Shown here piece after piece: positions 27,087 to 35,719 of a stretch of 64,000 nt of DNA. The first letter of the stretch is position 1. Each line of letters opens with the position of its first letter. The notes under the pieces are model-generated. The model was not told the DNA's origin. It was given only the letters and a program-made list of their open reading frames with translations, and did no database searches. Position numbers and translations under genes: made by a program. The stretch is from Lunatibacter salilacus (GTDB lineage Bacteria; Bacteroidota; Bacteroidia; Cytophagales; Cyclobacteriaceae), in the NCBI RefSeq assembly GCF_009797935.1, contig NZ_VOLC01000004.1, positions 62,001 to 126,000 of the forward strand. Reading direction: 5' to 3'.

Positions 27087-28550
27087 ATGAATAGCAAAAT
27101 ACTCCTTCTTGTTATCATCCTTTTCATATCAGGAGGTTCCCATGCCCAAAATACTCCTGAAGAAAAACCCAACTTTCTCTTTATCTTCTCCGATGACCAG
27201 CGCTATGACCTGATCGGTGCGCTCGGGCAACATGAGGTGCATACTCCTAATTTGGATAGATTGGTTAAGGAGGGTTCCACTTTTACCCATGCCTATAATA
27301 TGGGTGCTTGGAACGGAGCCGTCTGTGTGGCAAGCCGGGCAATGATGATTAGCGGATTGTCTGTCTGGGATGCCCACCGAAAAGAAAGCGATTTCCAAAA
27401 CAGAGCTGACCAAAAACAATTCTGGCCCCAGTTATTGGAAAAGGTGGGTTATGAAACTTATATGACCGGCAAATGGCACGTGAAAGCCAAAGCTGAAAGC
27501 ATTTTCCAAAATGTAGTGCATGTAAGACCAGGTATGCCCAATCAGACGCCTGAAGGCTATGATAGGCCCAAAAGTGAAGCAGATACCACCTGGCAACCAT
27601 GGGATAAAAGTTTTGAGGGTTTTTGGCAAGGGGGCAAACATTGGTCTGAGGTGTTGGCGGATGATGCGCTGGGTTTTTTGGATAAGGCCGGAAAAAGTGA
27701 ATCCCCTTTTATGATGTACTTGGCGTTTAATGCTCCCCATGATCCCCGACAGGCCCCCAAAGAATATGTGGACATGTATCCCGTGGAAAGCATTGCCTTG
27801 CCACCCAGCCACATGGATATGTACCCTTATAAAGACAGCATTGGCTTGAGTGAAAAACTAAGGGACGAGGCCCTCGCACCCTTTCCCAGGACGGCCTACG
27901 CCGTTAGGAAAAACATCCAGGAATATTATGCCATTATCACCCATATGGATGCTCAAATCGGGAAAATTCTGGACGCCTTGGAGGAAACAGGGAAAATGAA
28001 CAACACCTATATTCTTTTCACTTCTGATCACGGTCTTGCGGTTGGCCATCACGGATTGATGGGCAAGCAAAATATGTTTGATCACAGTATAAGGCCCCCC
28101 TTGCTGATAAGCGGTCCGGATATACCAAAAGGCAAAAAATTTGGTCAGCAGGTGTTTTTGCAGGACGTAAGTGCCACCATGTTGGATTTGGCGGGCGTGG
28201 AAAAACCAAAGGAGATGGTTTTTAACAGCCTGATGCCCTATATCCGGGAGGGATCAAAAAGTGCCTATCCTGCTATTTATAGTTGTTACCTAGACCTGCA
28301 GCGTATGGTCAGGACTGATAACCATAAGCTGATCGTCTATCCAAAACTCAATAAACTGTTGCTATTTGATATGGAAAAAGACCCGGAAGAGCTGAGAGAC
28401 CGTTCAGATGACCCCGCTTATCAACGTGTGAAAAGTGAGCTGATAGCGCTCTTACTCCAGCAGCAAAGTGATTTGAATGACCCTTTGGGGAAAATTGATT
28501 TTTCAAGTTATCAGAATAATAATGATAATAGGATTTCCAAGGGAAATTAA
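27087..28550 (+). CDS. Exported sulfatase (formylglycine-dependent type)
   Basis: The 487-residue protein has a signal peptide ending GGSHAQ. Sulfatase landmarks are NFLFIFSDDQRYD (metal-binding Asp pair), the active-site Cys80 in CVASR (a CxAxR-type motif that needs conversion to formylglycine), TGKWHVK, and ILFTSDHGLAVGHHGLMGKQ with metal ligands and catalytic residues. It should hydrolyse sulfate esters, presumably from a sulfated polysaccharide or its fragments. It is the only intact sulfatase in the window; a decayed one lies at 24243. No sulfatase-maturing enzyme gene is seen here. It ends 42 bp before a convergent VOC gene. Confidence 0.93.
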   Translation: MNSKILLLVIILFISGGSHAQNTPEEKPNFLFIFSDDQRYDLIGALGQHEVHTPNLDRLVKEGSTFTHAYNMGAWNGAVCVASRAMMISGLSVWDAHRKESDFQNRADQKQFWPQLLEKVGYETYMTGKWHVKAKAESIFQNVVHVRPGMPNQTPEGYDRPKSEADTTWQPWDKSFEGFWQGGKHWSEVLADDALGFLDKAGKSESPFMMYLAFNAPHDPRQAPKEYVDMYPVESIALPPSHMDMYPYKDSIGLSEKLRDEALAPFPRTAYAVRKNIQEYYAIITHMDAQIGKILDALEETGKMNNTYILFTSDHGLAVGHHGLMGKQNMFDHSIRPPLLISGPDIPKGKKFGQQVFLQDVSATMLDLAGVEKPKEMVFNSLMPYIREGSKSAYPAIYSCYLDLQRMVRTDNHKLIVYPKLNKLLLFDMEKDPEELRDRSDDPAYQRVKSELIALLLQQQSDLNDPLGKIDFSSYQNNNDNRISKGN

Positions 28551-28591
28551 ATCATTCGGATTGGCATATACATCTACATTTGCCCTAAGGC

Positions 28592-29125
28592 TTAATAATT
28601 TCCCGTATTGAGCTGTTCTAAAAGCTGATTTCCAGCTTCTGTCAATCCAATTATCTCAGTTGCAACTCCAATGTCGGTATAGGTGTCAAAAAAAGCAACT
28701 TTCGCTACGGGTAAAATAAGGCGTTGAATTTCCGTGACACCTTTTTTTTCCAACTGAGCAACTGCATCATCAAATTCTGGGGCTTGTACCATATAAGCGA
28801 TATGCTGTATACCGCCATTCTTTTGTTGGGCCAGAAAATCGGTAAAGATGCTTTTTCCTGAAACCGGTTGGATCAACTCCAGCATGGTACCTCCGGACAT
28901 GGCCAAATAAAGGTGAAATTCAAAATCGGCAGGTTGTCCATTATAAGTGCCTTCCAAATCCTGGGATCGTAAATTTTCCATTTTCATGAAATGAGGAACA
29001 CCCATTGTTTCCTGAAAATATTTTGCGGATTCCTCAATATCTGGAACTACCCAGGCAACTTGCCCAAAATACTTTCCAAATAAGGTTTTTTCCTGTTCTT
29101 TAGTAGTTGCTTTTTCTTTTTTCAT
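28592..29125 (-). CDS. VOC-family (glyoxalase/methylmalonyl-CoA epimerase-like) protein
   Basis: The 177-residue cytoplasmic protein has the paired beta-alpha-beta-beta-beta modules of the vicinal oxygen chelate superfamily: QVAWVVPDIEESAKYFQETMGVP at the start and GGIQHIAYMVQAPEFDDAVAQL in the second module. Likely metal ligands are in the QVAWVV strand, ELIQ and QHIAY. Epimerase or lyase activity cannot be decided. Its upstream flank is the left end of the duplicated SDR block, so the duplication may have landed directly before it. Confidence 0.82.
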   Translation of the reverse strand: MKKEKATTKEQEKTLFGKYFGQVAWVVPDIEESAKYFQETMGVPHFMKMENLRSQDLEGTYNGQPADFEFHLYLAMSGGTMLELIQPVSGKSIFTDFLAQQKNGGIQHIAYMVQAPEFDDAVAQLEKKGVTEIQRLILPVAKVAFFDTYTDIGVATEIIGLTEAGNQLLEQLNTGNY

Positions 29126-29126
29126 G

Positions 29127-29525
29127 GCTTATTAAATATTAATGTATAAGGGAATAAATTATTTCTTTGCGACATTTAGGCTCCATAAGATTCCTTTCGG
29201 AAATACTTACTTTTCCATATAAGGCATAACATCCAGTTGAAACCCTTCTTTCATACCCATTGCCCAGGATTGTTGGTCCATACTTACGGAATTTATCCAG
29301 TCCTCATCACTGAGAGAACTTCTAAAACTAATTAAAAGCCATGCGTCGGGTCCAGCTGTAAACCTTAATTGAGAAGGGCTATTTTCAATCACGTTTCTGA
29401 TCACTTCTGCCACCACTATGGGGGGAACATGGTTGTTTAACAATGCAAGAATTAAAGCTAAAAAAATTACCCTATGTGTAGTTAGTACTCAGGTATCAAA
29501 TGTTGAAACAGAGGTTACAACGTAG
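29127..29525. repeat. Second copy of the SDR locus segment, shortened by deletion
   Basis: The sequence corresponds to 24769-25860 at both ends: GCTTATTAAAT and TGTATA(A/G)GGGAATA on the left, and TAGTTAGTA-TCAGGTAT-AAATGTTGAAA on the right. The middle of the SDR gene is missing. In the intact copy TAAAGC occurs at 25099-25104 and at 25783-25788, and this copy has one TAAAGC at the joint. That implies loss of 684 bp between short direct repeats. Confidence 0.8.
29207..29443 (-). pseudogene. Truncated SDR duplicate (C-terminal 78 codons)
   Basis: The fragment encodes NNHVPPIVVAEVIRNVIENS and ISFRSSLSDEDWINSVSMDQ, near-identical to the last 78 residues of the SDR at 24853-25725. The Rossmann fold and catalytic Ser-Tyr-Lys are gone, so it cannot be an active dehydrogenase. 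The start is a TTG inside former coding sequence. See the surrounding duplicated segment for the deletion joint. Confidence 0.88.
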
Positions 29526-29639
29526 TAGTACATTTAATCCTAAAGCTAAATTAACCTCCTAAAAGGAACTAATTCGGCTGTCTGTATGTGATTTTTTCTT
29601 AATTTTAAATTTAATTATTAACCCAAAACACCTAGCACC

Positions 29640-30077
29640 ATGAAATTATATTGCCATTTCTTAATTTTAATCGTATTTTTTGCCTGTGCCGGACCAACTA
29701 ATGATGAAGATTCATTAGCTTCTGAGGTGCTTGAGCTGGAAAAAAAACGTTTCCGGGCTGTGGTGGAGGGCGATATTGATTTTCTTCAAGAGGTGATCAG
29801 TGAGGACTTATATTATATCCATTCAAATGGAGCTGTGGATACCAAAGACAGCTTTATAGGCCCCATTGCGACTGGTGACCGACGTTACGACGATATCACG
29901 CTCGAAAGTTCCCAGGTCAGACTTTATGGCAATACAGCCATCATTAATGGAGAATGCACCTACCACCGCAAACACCCAGATGGCACACCCAATAACCTTC
30001 GACTTAGGTACACGAATGTTTATATCAATATGGAAGGGGATTGGAAAATGGTAACGTGGCAGTCCTTTAAAATGTAG
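29640..30077 (+). CDS. Lipoprotein of the NTF2/SnoaL-like (DUF4440-type) fold
   Basis: The 145-residue protein has a lipobox at Cys16 (IVFFACAGPT). The cone-like NTF2 fold is suggested by ELEKKRFRAVVEGDIDFLQEVISEDLYYIHSNG, broken here as a helical start, then the strands LYGNTAIINGECTYHRK and LRLRYTNVYINMEGDWKMVTWQS. Such proteins are often small-molecule-binding or weak isomerase-like proteins, and the role is unknown. It is probably monocistronic. A second NTF2-like gene occurs at 58582-59031. Confidence 0.78.
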   Translation: MKLYCHFLILIVFFACAGPTNDEDSLASEVLELEKKRFRAVVEGDIDFLQEVISEDLYYIHSNGAVDTKDSFIGPIATGDRRYDDITLESSQVRLYGNTAIINGECTYHRKHPDGTPNNLRLRYTNVYINMEGDWKMVTWQSFKM

Positions 30078-30188
30078 CTAGGCATAACATTTTGATTTTT
30101 CAATAATATGTACCCGAATTGAGTGACCATTAAAAAGGTCAGCCGTTTAAGGCCTGATTTAAAAGGAGCATGTCTTGGAACTGGCTAA

Positions 30189-30350
30189 AATCCGGGATAT
30201 TCTCTATCTTTAGATTATCGATATCGACTGTATAGGGCGCTTCCCGAAATTGATGACACCCTGAAAACTGTTCTCGGCCGATGGGGTGATATAAACAAGG
30301 AATACGACTGGGAGCGGATTAAAAAGAAAGTAAATAGCGTGAGATTTTAA
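30189..30350 (+). other. Unassigned coding remnant without a start
   Basis: An open stretch of about 53 codons reads LDYRYRLYRALPEIDDTL and then TVLGRWGDINKEYDWERI to a TAA at 30348-30350, with a stop just before it and no ATG. It is protein-like (charged, ending in a lysine-rich helix) and is probably the 3' end of a lost gene. I do not recognise the family. Nothing else is visible in 30078-30393. Confidence 0.3.
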
Positions 30351-30393
30351 AATAATAGAAATACCGTTACTCTAAAAACATAAAATTAATCAT

Positions 30394-31440
30394 ATGAAAT
30401 TTCTTCCTTATGTCGTAATGTTCTTGCTTTCATTAAATTTGAGCGCAACATCCGGTACTAAAACCCACTGTCTGTATAAGCCTGACACAGGCAAAGAAAC
30501 CAAGGATTATAATGAACCAAAACGAAACGCTCCCTTAAAAGCTTTAATTGTTGACGGACAAAATAACCATGCTGTCTGGCCAAAATCTACCATAATGATG
30601 AAGCAGTACCTGGAAGAAACAGGACTTTTTCAGGTAGATGTTTATAGGACCAAGTTTACTTGGGGAGCAGAAAGGGAAAAGGAGTACCTGCCATTAGCCG
30701 GAGTTGGAGAAACAACAGATCTGGAAAACCCGCAACAGGATCCGAATTTCTTCCCAGAATTCAAGAATTATGATGTTGTAATATCAAATTTCGGATGGAA
30801 AGCTGCAGATTGGCCTGAGAACGCCCAAAAAGCGTTGGAAAATTATATGTCCTCCGGTGGAGGGTTTGTGTCTGTGCATGCCGCAAACAATTCATTTCCT
30901 GACTGGCTGGAATACAATAAAATGATTGGTCTTGGTGGTTGGGGTGATCGTACCGAAAAAGACGGGCCCTATGTGTATTATACTAATGAAGGCGAACTAA
31001 TACGTGATATTTCTCCGGGAAAAAGTGGCGCACATGGACCAAGTCATATTTTTCCCATCACACTTCGCATAAAAGACCATCCTATCACTAATGGAATGCC
31101 GGAAGTATGGCTAACCACTGAGGATGAATGCTATGCCCAATTGCGAGGACCAGCCGAAAATATGACCATACTGGCTACAGGCAAGGATGTTTCGGGCAAA
31201 GCTCCTACTGACCGGCACGAACCAATGCTAATGGTGGTCGACTACGGCGAAGGGCGAATATTTCATACCGCACTCGGGCACGATGATTTCTCCATTGAAA
31301 GCGTTGGTTTTATCATCTCATTTTTAAGAGGTGCGGAATGGGCCGCTACCGGAAAGGTCACCATACCCATACCTCATGATTTTCCTACAGCAGAAGAATC
31401 CAGCAGCAGGGTTTTTAAGCTAAAAAATGATAGCAAATAA
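30394..31440 (+). CDS. Exported ThuA-domain protein
   Basis: The 348-residue protein has a signal peptide (MKFLPYVVMFLLSLNLSATS). The rest is a ThuA (trehalose-utilisation) domain with the glutamine amidotransferase-like fold: LKALIVDGQNNHAVWP, YDVVISNFG, ALENYMSSGGGFVSVHAANN and GRIFHTALGHDDFS. In Bacteroidota, ThuA proteins commonly occur with DUF1080 and Gfo/Idh proteins and are linked to 3-keto-sugar metabolism; both companions occur in this window. The catalytic role remains uncertain. It precedes the Uma2 gene by 17 bp, so the two may share a transcript. Confidence 0.88.
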   Translation: MKFLPYVVMFLLSLNLSATSGTKTHCLYKPDTGKETKDYNEPKRNAPLKALIVDGQNNHAVWPKSTIMMKQYLEETGLFQVDVYRTKFTWGAEREKEYLPLAGVGETTDLENPQQDPNFFPEFKNYDVVISNFGWKAADWPENAQKALENYMSSGGGFVSVHAANNSFPDWLEYNKMIGLGGWGDRTEKDGPYVYYTNEGELIRDISPGKSGAHGPSHIFPITLRIKDHPITNGMPEVWLTTEDECYAQLRGPAENMTILATGKDVSGKAPTDRHEPMLMVVDYGEGRIFHTALGHDDFSIESVGFIISFLRGAEWAATGKVTIPIPHDFPTAEESSSRVFKLKNDSK

Positions 31441-31457
31441 AATTGAAAATTTGATAC

Positions 31458-32066
31458 ATGGAAGGCAAAAAACCCGATTTAGTTAAGGAACCCGATTTAG
31501 AATACGGTATCTATTCCTATGCCGACTACCTAACCTGGCAGATGGACGAGGTGGTTGAACTGATTAAAGGGAAAATGTTTAAAAAAGCTGCGGCCGCCCC
31601 CAGAAGGATTCACCAAAAAGTATCTGTCGAATTGACCCTGAGATTAGCCGGTTTTCTTAAAGGAAAAAAATGTGAGGTTTATACTGCCCCGTTTGACGTA
31701 CGTTTTCCCACCTCATCAAAAGCAGATCAAAAAATATTTAATGTCGTACAGCCGGATATCTCTGTGATTTGCGATCCGGAGAAACTCGATGACCGGGGCT
31801 GTATAGGAGCTCCGGACCTGATCGTGGAAATTCTCTCGCCCGGCAACAGCAAAACTGAATTGAAGCATAAGTTCGAGCTTTATGAGTCAAACGGGGTTCG
31901 GGAGTATTGGATTATTCATGCTGAAACCCAGGATTTGCTAATCTATAGTCTTTCAAATGGAAAATATGAACCCTCACATTTGTTTACGTCCGGTGATGTG
32001 GTGGAGTCGAAGGTAATCGATGGGTTTAAGTTGGATTTGGAAGATTTTTTTGGGGATATCGAGTAA
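31458..32066 (+). CDS. Uma2-family putative restriction endonuclease-like protein
   Basis: The 202-residue protein of the Uma2 (DUF820) family has a PD-(D/E)XK-like core: VVQPDISVICD, then GAPDLIVEILSPGN, then a Lys-containing helix and GVREYWII. The family is widespread in Bacteroidota and cyanobacteria, with unproven nuclease activity. A closely related paralogue is encoded in the opposite direction at 36789-37400, with shared segments such as KEPDL, KGK.FK.AAAAP and DDRGCIGAPDL. Its job in a sugar-utilisation region is unclear. Confidence 0.88.
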   Translation: MEGKKPDLVKEPDLEYGIYSYADYLTWQMDEVVELIKGKMFKKAAAAPRRIHQKVSVELTLRLAGFLKGKKCEVYTAPFDVRFPTSSKADQKIFNVVQPDISVICDPEKLDDRGCIGAPDLIVEILSPGNSKTELKHKFELYESNGVREYWIIHAETQDLLIYSLSNGKYEPSHLFTSGDVVESKVIDGFKLDLEDFFGDIE

Positions 32067-32170
32067 TTTGATAAGGATATCGTCAGGGTGAGAACTGCCA
32101 CGTATAAGTCATCGAATAACATTTTCCAATCGCCCATCGTTTATTTAACCATAAATGTTTAAATTTAACC

Positions 32171-32258
32171 ATGAAATCGAGCATGACGAAGGCGACGAAC
32201 GGAGGGATGATTATAATTGCGAGATTCCATGTGGCCATTAAAAAACAATTATAAACAC
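32171..32258 (+). repeat. Repeat unit A, copy 1 (88 bp)
   Basis: The unit starts with ATGAAATCGAGC and ends TTATAAACAC immediately before the next ATGAAA. It differs from copy 2 (49761-49848) at three positions only. Read from its ATG it encodes 27 codons containing GMIIIARFH, then TAA and four bases. The three differences between the copies all change the peptide, which argues against selection for a protein. Confidence 0.85.
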
Positions 32259-32347
32259 ATGAAATCGAGCATGACGAAAACGTCACACAGTGGGATGATT
32301 ATCGTAGCGAGATTCCATCTGACCGTTAAAAATCAAATTATAAACAG
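32259..32347 (+). repeat. Repeat unit B, copy 1 (89 bp)
   Basis: This unit shares the ATGAAATCGAGCATGA start and the central GGGATGATTAT and GCGAGATTCCAT blocks with unit A, but has its own CGTCACAC and CATCTGACC segments. Its reading frame stops at a TGA overlapping the ATG of the next gene (32348). Copy 2 is at 49672-49760. The A-B order here is reversed at the second site (B-A). Confidence 0.82.
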
Positions 32348-32614
32348 ATGAAAAATGAACATAAGATCGTGGAACTTCTTTCTGAAATGCTTATCCGGCA
32401 GGACAGGTTTGAAAGCGGTTTGGCAAAAATAACTTATGTAGTGGAAAAGCTTGTTCCTGCCATGGATCAGCTTGGAACAGCCGTGGATCAGCTTAGAACA
32501 GGCCTGGAAAAATTAAGCAATTCCCAAGAAAGACTGATAGCCATTCAGGAAAGGCAGGAAAAGATTTTGATAAACATATTAGAGGTTTTGGCAGACGAGA
32601 GTTCGATGAATTGA
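32348..32614 (+). CDS. Small coiled-coil protein of unknown function
   Basis: The 88-residue, almost wholly helical protein has heptad-like hydrophobic spacing: VELLSEMLIRQDRFESGLAK, LVPAMDQLGTAVDQLRTGLE and LIAIQERQEKILINILEVL. A short internal DQLGTAVDQL/DQLRTGLEKL duplication is visible. There is no signal peptide. Its start codon forms the junction with repeat unit B. Small coiled-coil genes of this kind are often found beside Uma2 genes, but no function is known to me. Confidence 0.6.
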   Translation: MKNEHKIVELLSEMLIRQDRFESGLAKITYVVEKLVPAMDQLGTAVDQLRTGLEKLSNSQERLIAIQERQEKILINILEVLADESSMN

Positions 32615-32721
32615 TTGAAATGGAACAAATGGGAGGAAAAAAGGTGGTGCTCAGAAAAACAAAGTGAAGTTAAACCAATAATAAAGTACCAAACTCTATT
32701 CAGGACTGATTTCGCATAGAA

Positions 32722-33906
32722 TTAACCCGGTTGCAACTCTACCTTTTTACCGGCAATTGAAAGGTTGTCATCCACGTGTTGTTCATCCCAAAGATTGGAG
32801 ATTACCGCTGATATATTTTGGTTTTGCAATGCCCAAATATAAGCCTTTACTGGAGCTTTCATTTCCCCAGGCACAATCCGTTGCACTTTTTGAATTCGCC
32901 ATTCGGGTATGGGTTGCAGTGCTTTGTGTTGGGTAGCCACCGCCATGGCAGCTTTCATGGCAATTATTCCCATGCCGCTTTCTTTGGCCAATTCGATTTC
33001 TCTTTCCATATATCCGCCATTGATAATGTTATAAGCTACCATGGCGACCTCATAACGCCCAGTTTCTCTGGCGGCCCGTAATACTCCCGCTGGATCATTA
33101 TGGCTTGACAATCCTAAGAAACGGACTTTTCCGTCTTTTTTAAGCTGTTCGAAAGTGGTAAAGGTTTCGTCAATTTGTACTTCTTCGGAGGATCCGGCAC
33201 CGTGTGGACACATCAGAATATCGAAATAGTCAGTTCCGACCCGTTTCAGGCTGCCCTCAACGGACTGAACGATAAACTCCTTGAACTTTGGACTTCCTTC
33301 CACCTTATGGGCATAGTCAGCAGCCATGGCATTGCTTAGGTAGGTTCCTTCAAAAGAGTTCTGCTGTCCGGGCCAATAGGTTATAAAATAGCCGGGCTTA
33401 TCCACATTCCGGGAAGCCCGCATTTCCCCTGCTCTTTTTTGATAATACTCCTTTCTATTACTAGGCAGTCCATCATAAATCTCCCGGTAAAGGTTATTTC
33501 TTACATTGGTATAGTTACTCACTTTGGTAGTCATAAACACCTTTTCCCGTTTGGCACTGTTGTCGATGATTTTACCGTAGCTTTCTTCACATTCGCCATT
33601 ACCGTAGGCTGGAGCCATATCCAGGTAGTTTAATCCACGTTCCACGGCAAGTTCCGTCATACGCAGGTTACCCAGCCTAACCGGATCACCACCATTGACA
33701 ACTTCGGAGATCATCAAGCCGGTATTTCCCAACTGCCTATAGGCCATGCCTGCCTGCTTGTTTCGCCATTCAGGTTTGATATCCGGTTGCAGGTGTGAAG
33801 CAAGTGTTTTTGTTGTTTTAGCATTTCCCAAAAAAGGAATGCCTAAACCTATAGCGGCACCTACTGAAATAAATTTTCTGCGATTGATATTGAAGTTATT
33901 TGGCAT
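32722..33906 (-). CDS. Tat-exported aldo/keto reductase
   Basis: The 394-residue protein begins with a twin-arginine signal (NINRRKFISVGAAIGLGIPFL). The aldo/keto reductase barrel follows: LGNTGLMISEVVNGGDPVR, LNYLDMAPAYGNGECEESYG with the catalytic Asp and Tyr, KVFMTTKVS with the Lys, and ILMCPHGAG in the His position. Unlike most NADPH-dependent family members it should be exported, which fits the Bacteroidota group of Tat-signal aldo/keto reductases with unclear cofactors. It is divergent from the MR/MLE dehydratase gene across 265 bp. A remnant of a relative lies at 26755-26985. Confidence 0.88.
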   Translation of the reverse strand: MPNNFNINRRKFISVGAAIGLGIPFLGNAKTTKTLASHLQPDIKPEWRNKQAGMAYRQLGNTGLMISEVVNGGDPVRLGNLRMTELAVERGLNYLDMAPAYGNGECEESYGKIIDNSAKREKVFMTTKVSNYTNVRNNLYREIYDGLPSNRKEYYQKRAGEMRASRNVDKPGYFITYWPGQQNSFEGTYLSNAMAADYAHKVEGSPKFKEFIVQSVEGSLKRVGTDYFDILMCPHGAGSSEEVQIDETFTTFEQLKKDGKVRFLGLSSHNDPAGVLRAARETGRYEVAMVAYNIINGGYMEREIELAKESGMGIIAMKAAMAVATQHKALQPIPEWRIQKVQRIVPGEMKAPVKAYIWALQNQNISAVISNLWDEQHVDDNLSIAGKKVELQPG

Positions 33907-34171
33907 AATATCTAAATTTTATATCTACCTTAATTTTTGTTTAATCCAAACTTCCTACTAAAAATATCGCTTCTTTTAGCGTAAAAAGTATTTTTTTTCA
34001 TTAATTTCAGACAATTAAAGTTTGAAAGGTTTAAGATACAAAATAGGACGGAGAATTTAAAATTTTTCAACTCAATAACCTAATAAAGAATGATTTGCGT
34101 TTTAAAACCTAACTTCTCCAAATAAATTATTGGAACATGTTTTTGATAAACCCAGATAATAACTACGATAA

Positions 34172-35605
34172 ATGAAAAGTAAAAACAATCAAAGCCTTTC
34201 CCGGAGGGCTTTCCTTACTACCGGGGGAACCGCGATAGCGGCAGGTCTGACATACGGCCTCTCCGGTTCAAGTTTAGCTTCTGGAATTCCCAAAAGCAAC
34301 TCTTCTGTTGGTAAGCTTAGTACCAGTAATACCATACCATTCGTACCGGGTGATTTTACCGAAAAGCGTTCCCATCCCGCTGAAGGTTTGGAGCGGGAAG
34401 ACATCACCATCACGGACATCAAAGTCACCCCTCTATCCTATGTGCATAAAGGGGATTATCTGTGGCGGGTAGGTGGGCTGGTCGTTTGGAAATCTGATGC
34501 GGCCCTAGTCCAAGTGTTTACAAATAAAGGAATTGTTGGCATTGGGGAGGGCAGTCCCTATCGCGGTCCGGACAACTTGAAGAAATATACCGACACCTAC
34601 ATTACTCCTCTTCTGAAGGGGGCGAATGTCTTTGATGTTGATTTTATCACCAATAACCAAGGACACAATAGCATAGCAGAAGGGGCATGGGCAGGCGTCA
34701 ACAATGCTATTTGGGATATAATTGGAAAAGCGAAAGGGCTGCCGGTATATAAAATTTTATCAGGCGACCGGACGCCCAGCAATAAAGTTCATATGTACGC
34801 CAGTGGTGGCGTGGAGCATGCATGGTATGACAAGGGTGATGAAGCGCTTATTGCAGAAGCACTGCGTTATAAAGAGGCTGGTTTCGATACGTTTAAATTC
34901 CGCCAGGGAACCAGTTGGAAATTCAGTGGCATGACAATGGAGAAATATATCCCCATTTTACAGCGTCTCCGCACGGCTGTCGGTCCGGATTTTAAACTCT
35001 GCATTGAGAAATTCCCATGGGACATGGATACTATTCTCAATCAGCTTTGTCCGGTGCTGGAAGATTTGAAATTTTATTGGTATGAGGAACCGGTTTCACC
35101 TTATGACCCCAAAGCCATTGAACAGCACATAGCCATAAATGAGGCCATGCCGTCTGTGATGATTTCAGGGGGTGAACCCTTGTGGAACCGACATCAGGTT
35201 TATCCTTTTACCAGTTCCGGAGCAATGGATCTCATCCAGACTGACCCTAATTTGACCGGGATTACCGAAGGGTGGCATATTGGACAAATGCTGTACAAAC
35301 AGGGTAAGAAATACAGCCCACACAATTGGGTGGGTGGGCTTACCACCATAGCCAGCATACACTTGGTGGCAGGGGTTCCAAGTGGTCATATGTGCGAAAC
35401 TAATATGACCCACAACCCCTTGAAATGGGAAATATTCAAGGACCCTTATGAGATAAAAAACGGCTATTTGACCATTCCTGATAAACCTGGATATGGAGTG
35501 GAATTGGTGGATAATATAGAGAAAAAATTCCCTTTCGAACCCGGATTTTATGGTAAGCCCAACCCCGTCATGGATGGAGCGGATATCCCACTCTGGTGGA
35601 GTTAA
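34172..35605 (+). CDS. Tat-exported enolase-superfamily (MR/MLE) sugar-acid dehydratase
   Basis: The 477-residue protein starts with a twin-arginine signal (SLSRRAFLTTGGTAIAAGLTYGL, in overlapping view). It has the mandelate racemase/muconate lactonising N-terminal capping part (ITDIKVTPLSYV) and barrel. Enolase-superfamily landmarks are TFKFRQGTSW (barrel-lysine region), LCIEKFPWDMD, FYWYEEPVSPYD, MISGGEPLW (metal-ligand acidic residues), IQTDPNLTGI and SPHNWVGG. The likely reaction is dehydration of an aldonic or uronic acid to a 2-keto-3-deoxy acid; the exact substrate is unknown. Export is unusual for this family. It is followed after 114 bp by an exported RraA-type aldolase. Confidence 0.85.
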   Translation: MKSKNNQSLSRRAFLTTGGTAIAAGLTYGLSGSSLASGIPKSNSSVGKLSTSNTIPFVPGDFTEKRSHPAEGLEREDITITDIKVTPLSYVHKGDYLWRVGGLVVWKSDAALVQVFTNKGIVGIGEGSPYRGPDNLKKYTDTYITPLLKGANVFDVDFITNNQGHNSIAEGAWAGVNNAIWDIIGKAKGLPVYKILSGDRTPSNKVHMYASGGVEHAWYDKGDEALIAEALRYKEAGFDTFKFRQGTSWKFSGMTMEKYIPILQRLRTAVGPDFKLCIEKFPWDMDTILNQLCPVLEDLKFYWYEEPVSPYDPKAIEQHIAINEAMPSVMISGGEPLWNRHQVYPFTSSGAMDLIQTDPNLTGITEGWHIGQMLYKQGKKYSPHNWVGGLTTIASIHLVAGVPSGHMCETNMTHNPLKWEIFKDPYEIKNGYLTIPDKPGYGVELVDNIEKKFPFEPGFYGKPNPVMDGADIPLWWS

Positions 35606-35719
35606 ATGCGAAATTTGAATAAAATTTCTACTTCAAAGATTAAAGGCTGATTCAAGTGAAAGCCCTTTTCAACAAGATATATCATTTCTAAATAGGTCAC
35701 CTGATAACTACATTCAACT

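Noticed and set aside
32171-32347. Repeat-encoded 27-30-residue peptides as conserved small proteins
   Set aside because: All three differences between the two A copies change the peptide, and the opposite strand is also open, so coding selection is not supported.
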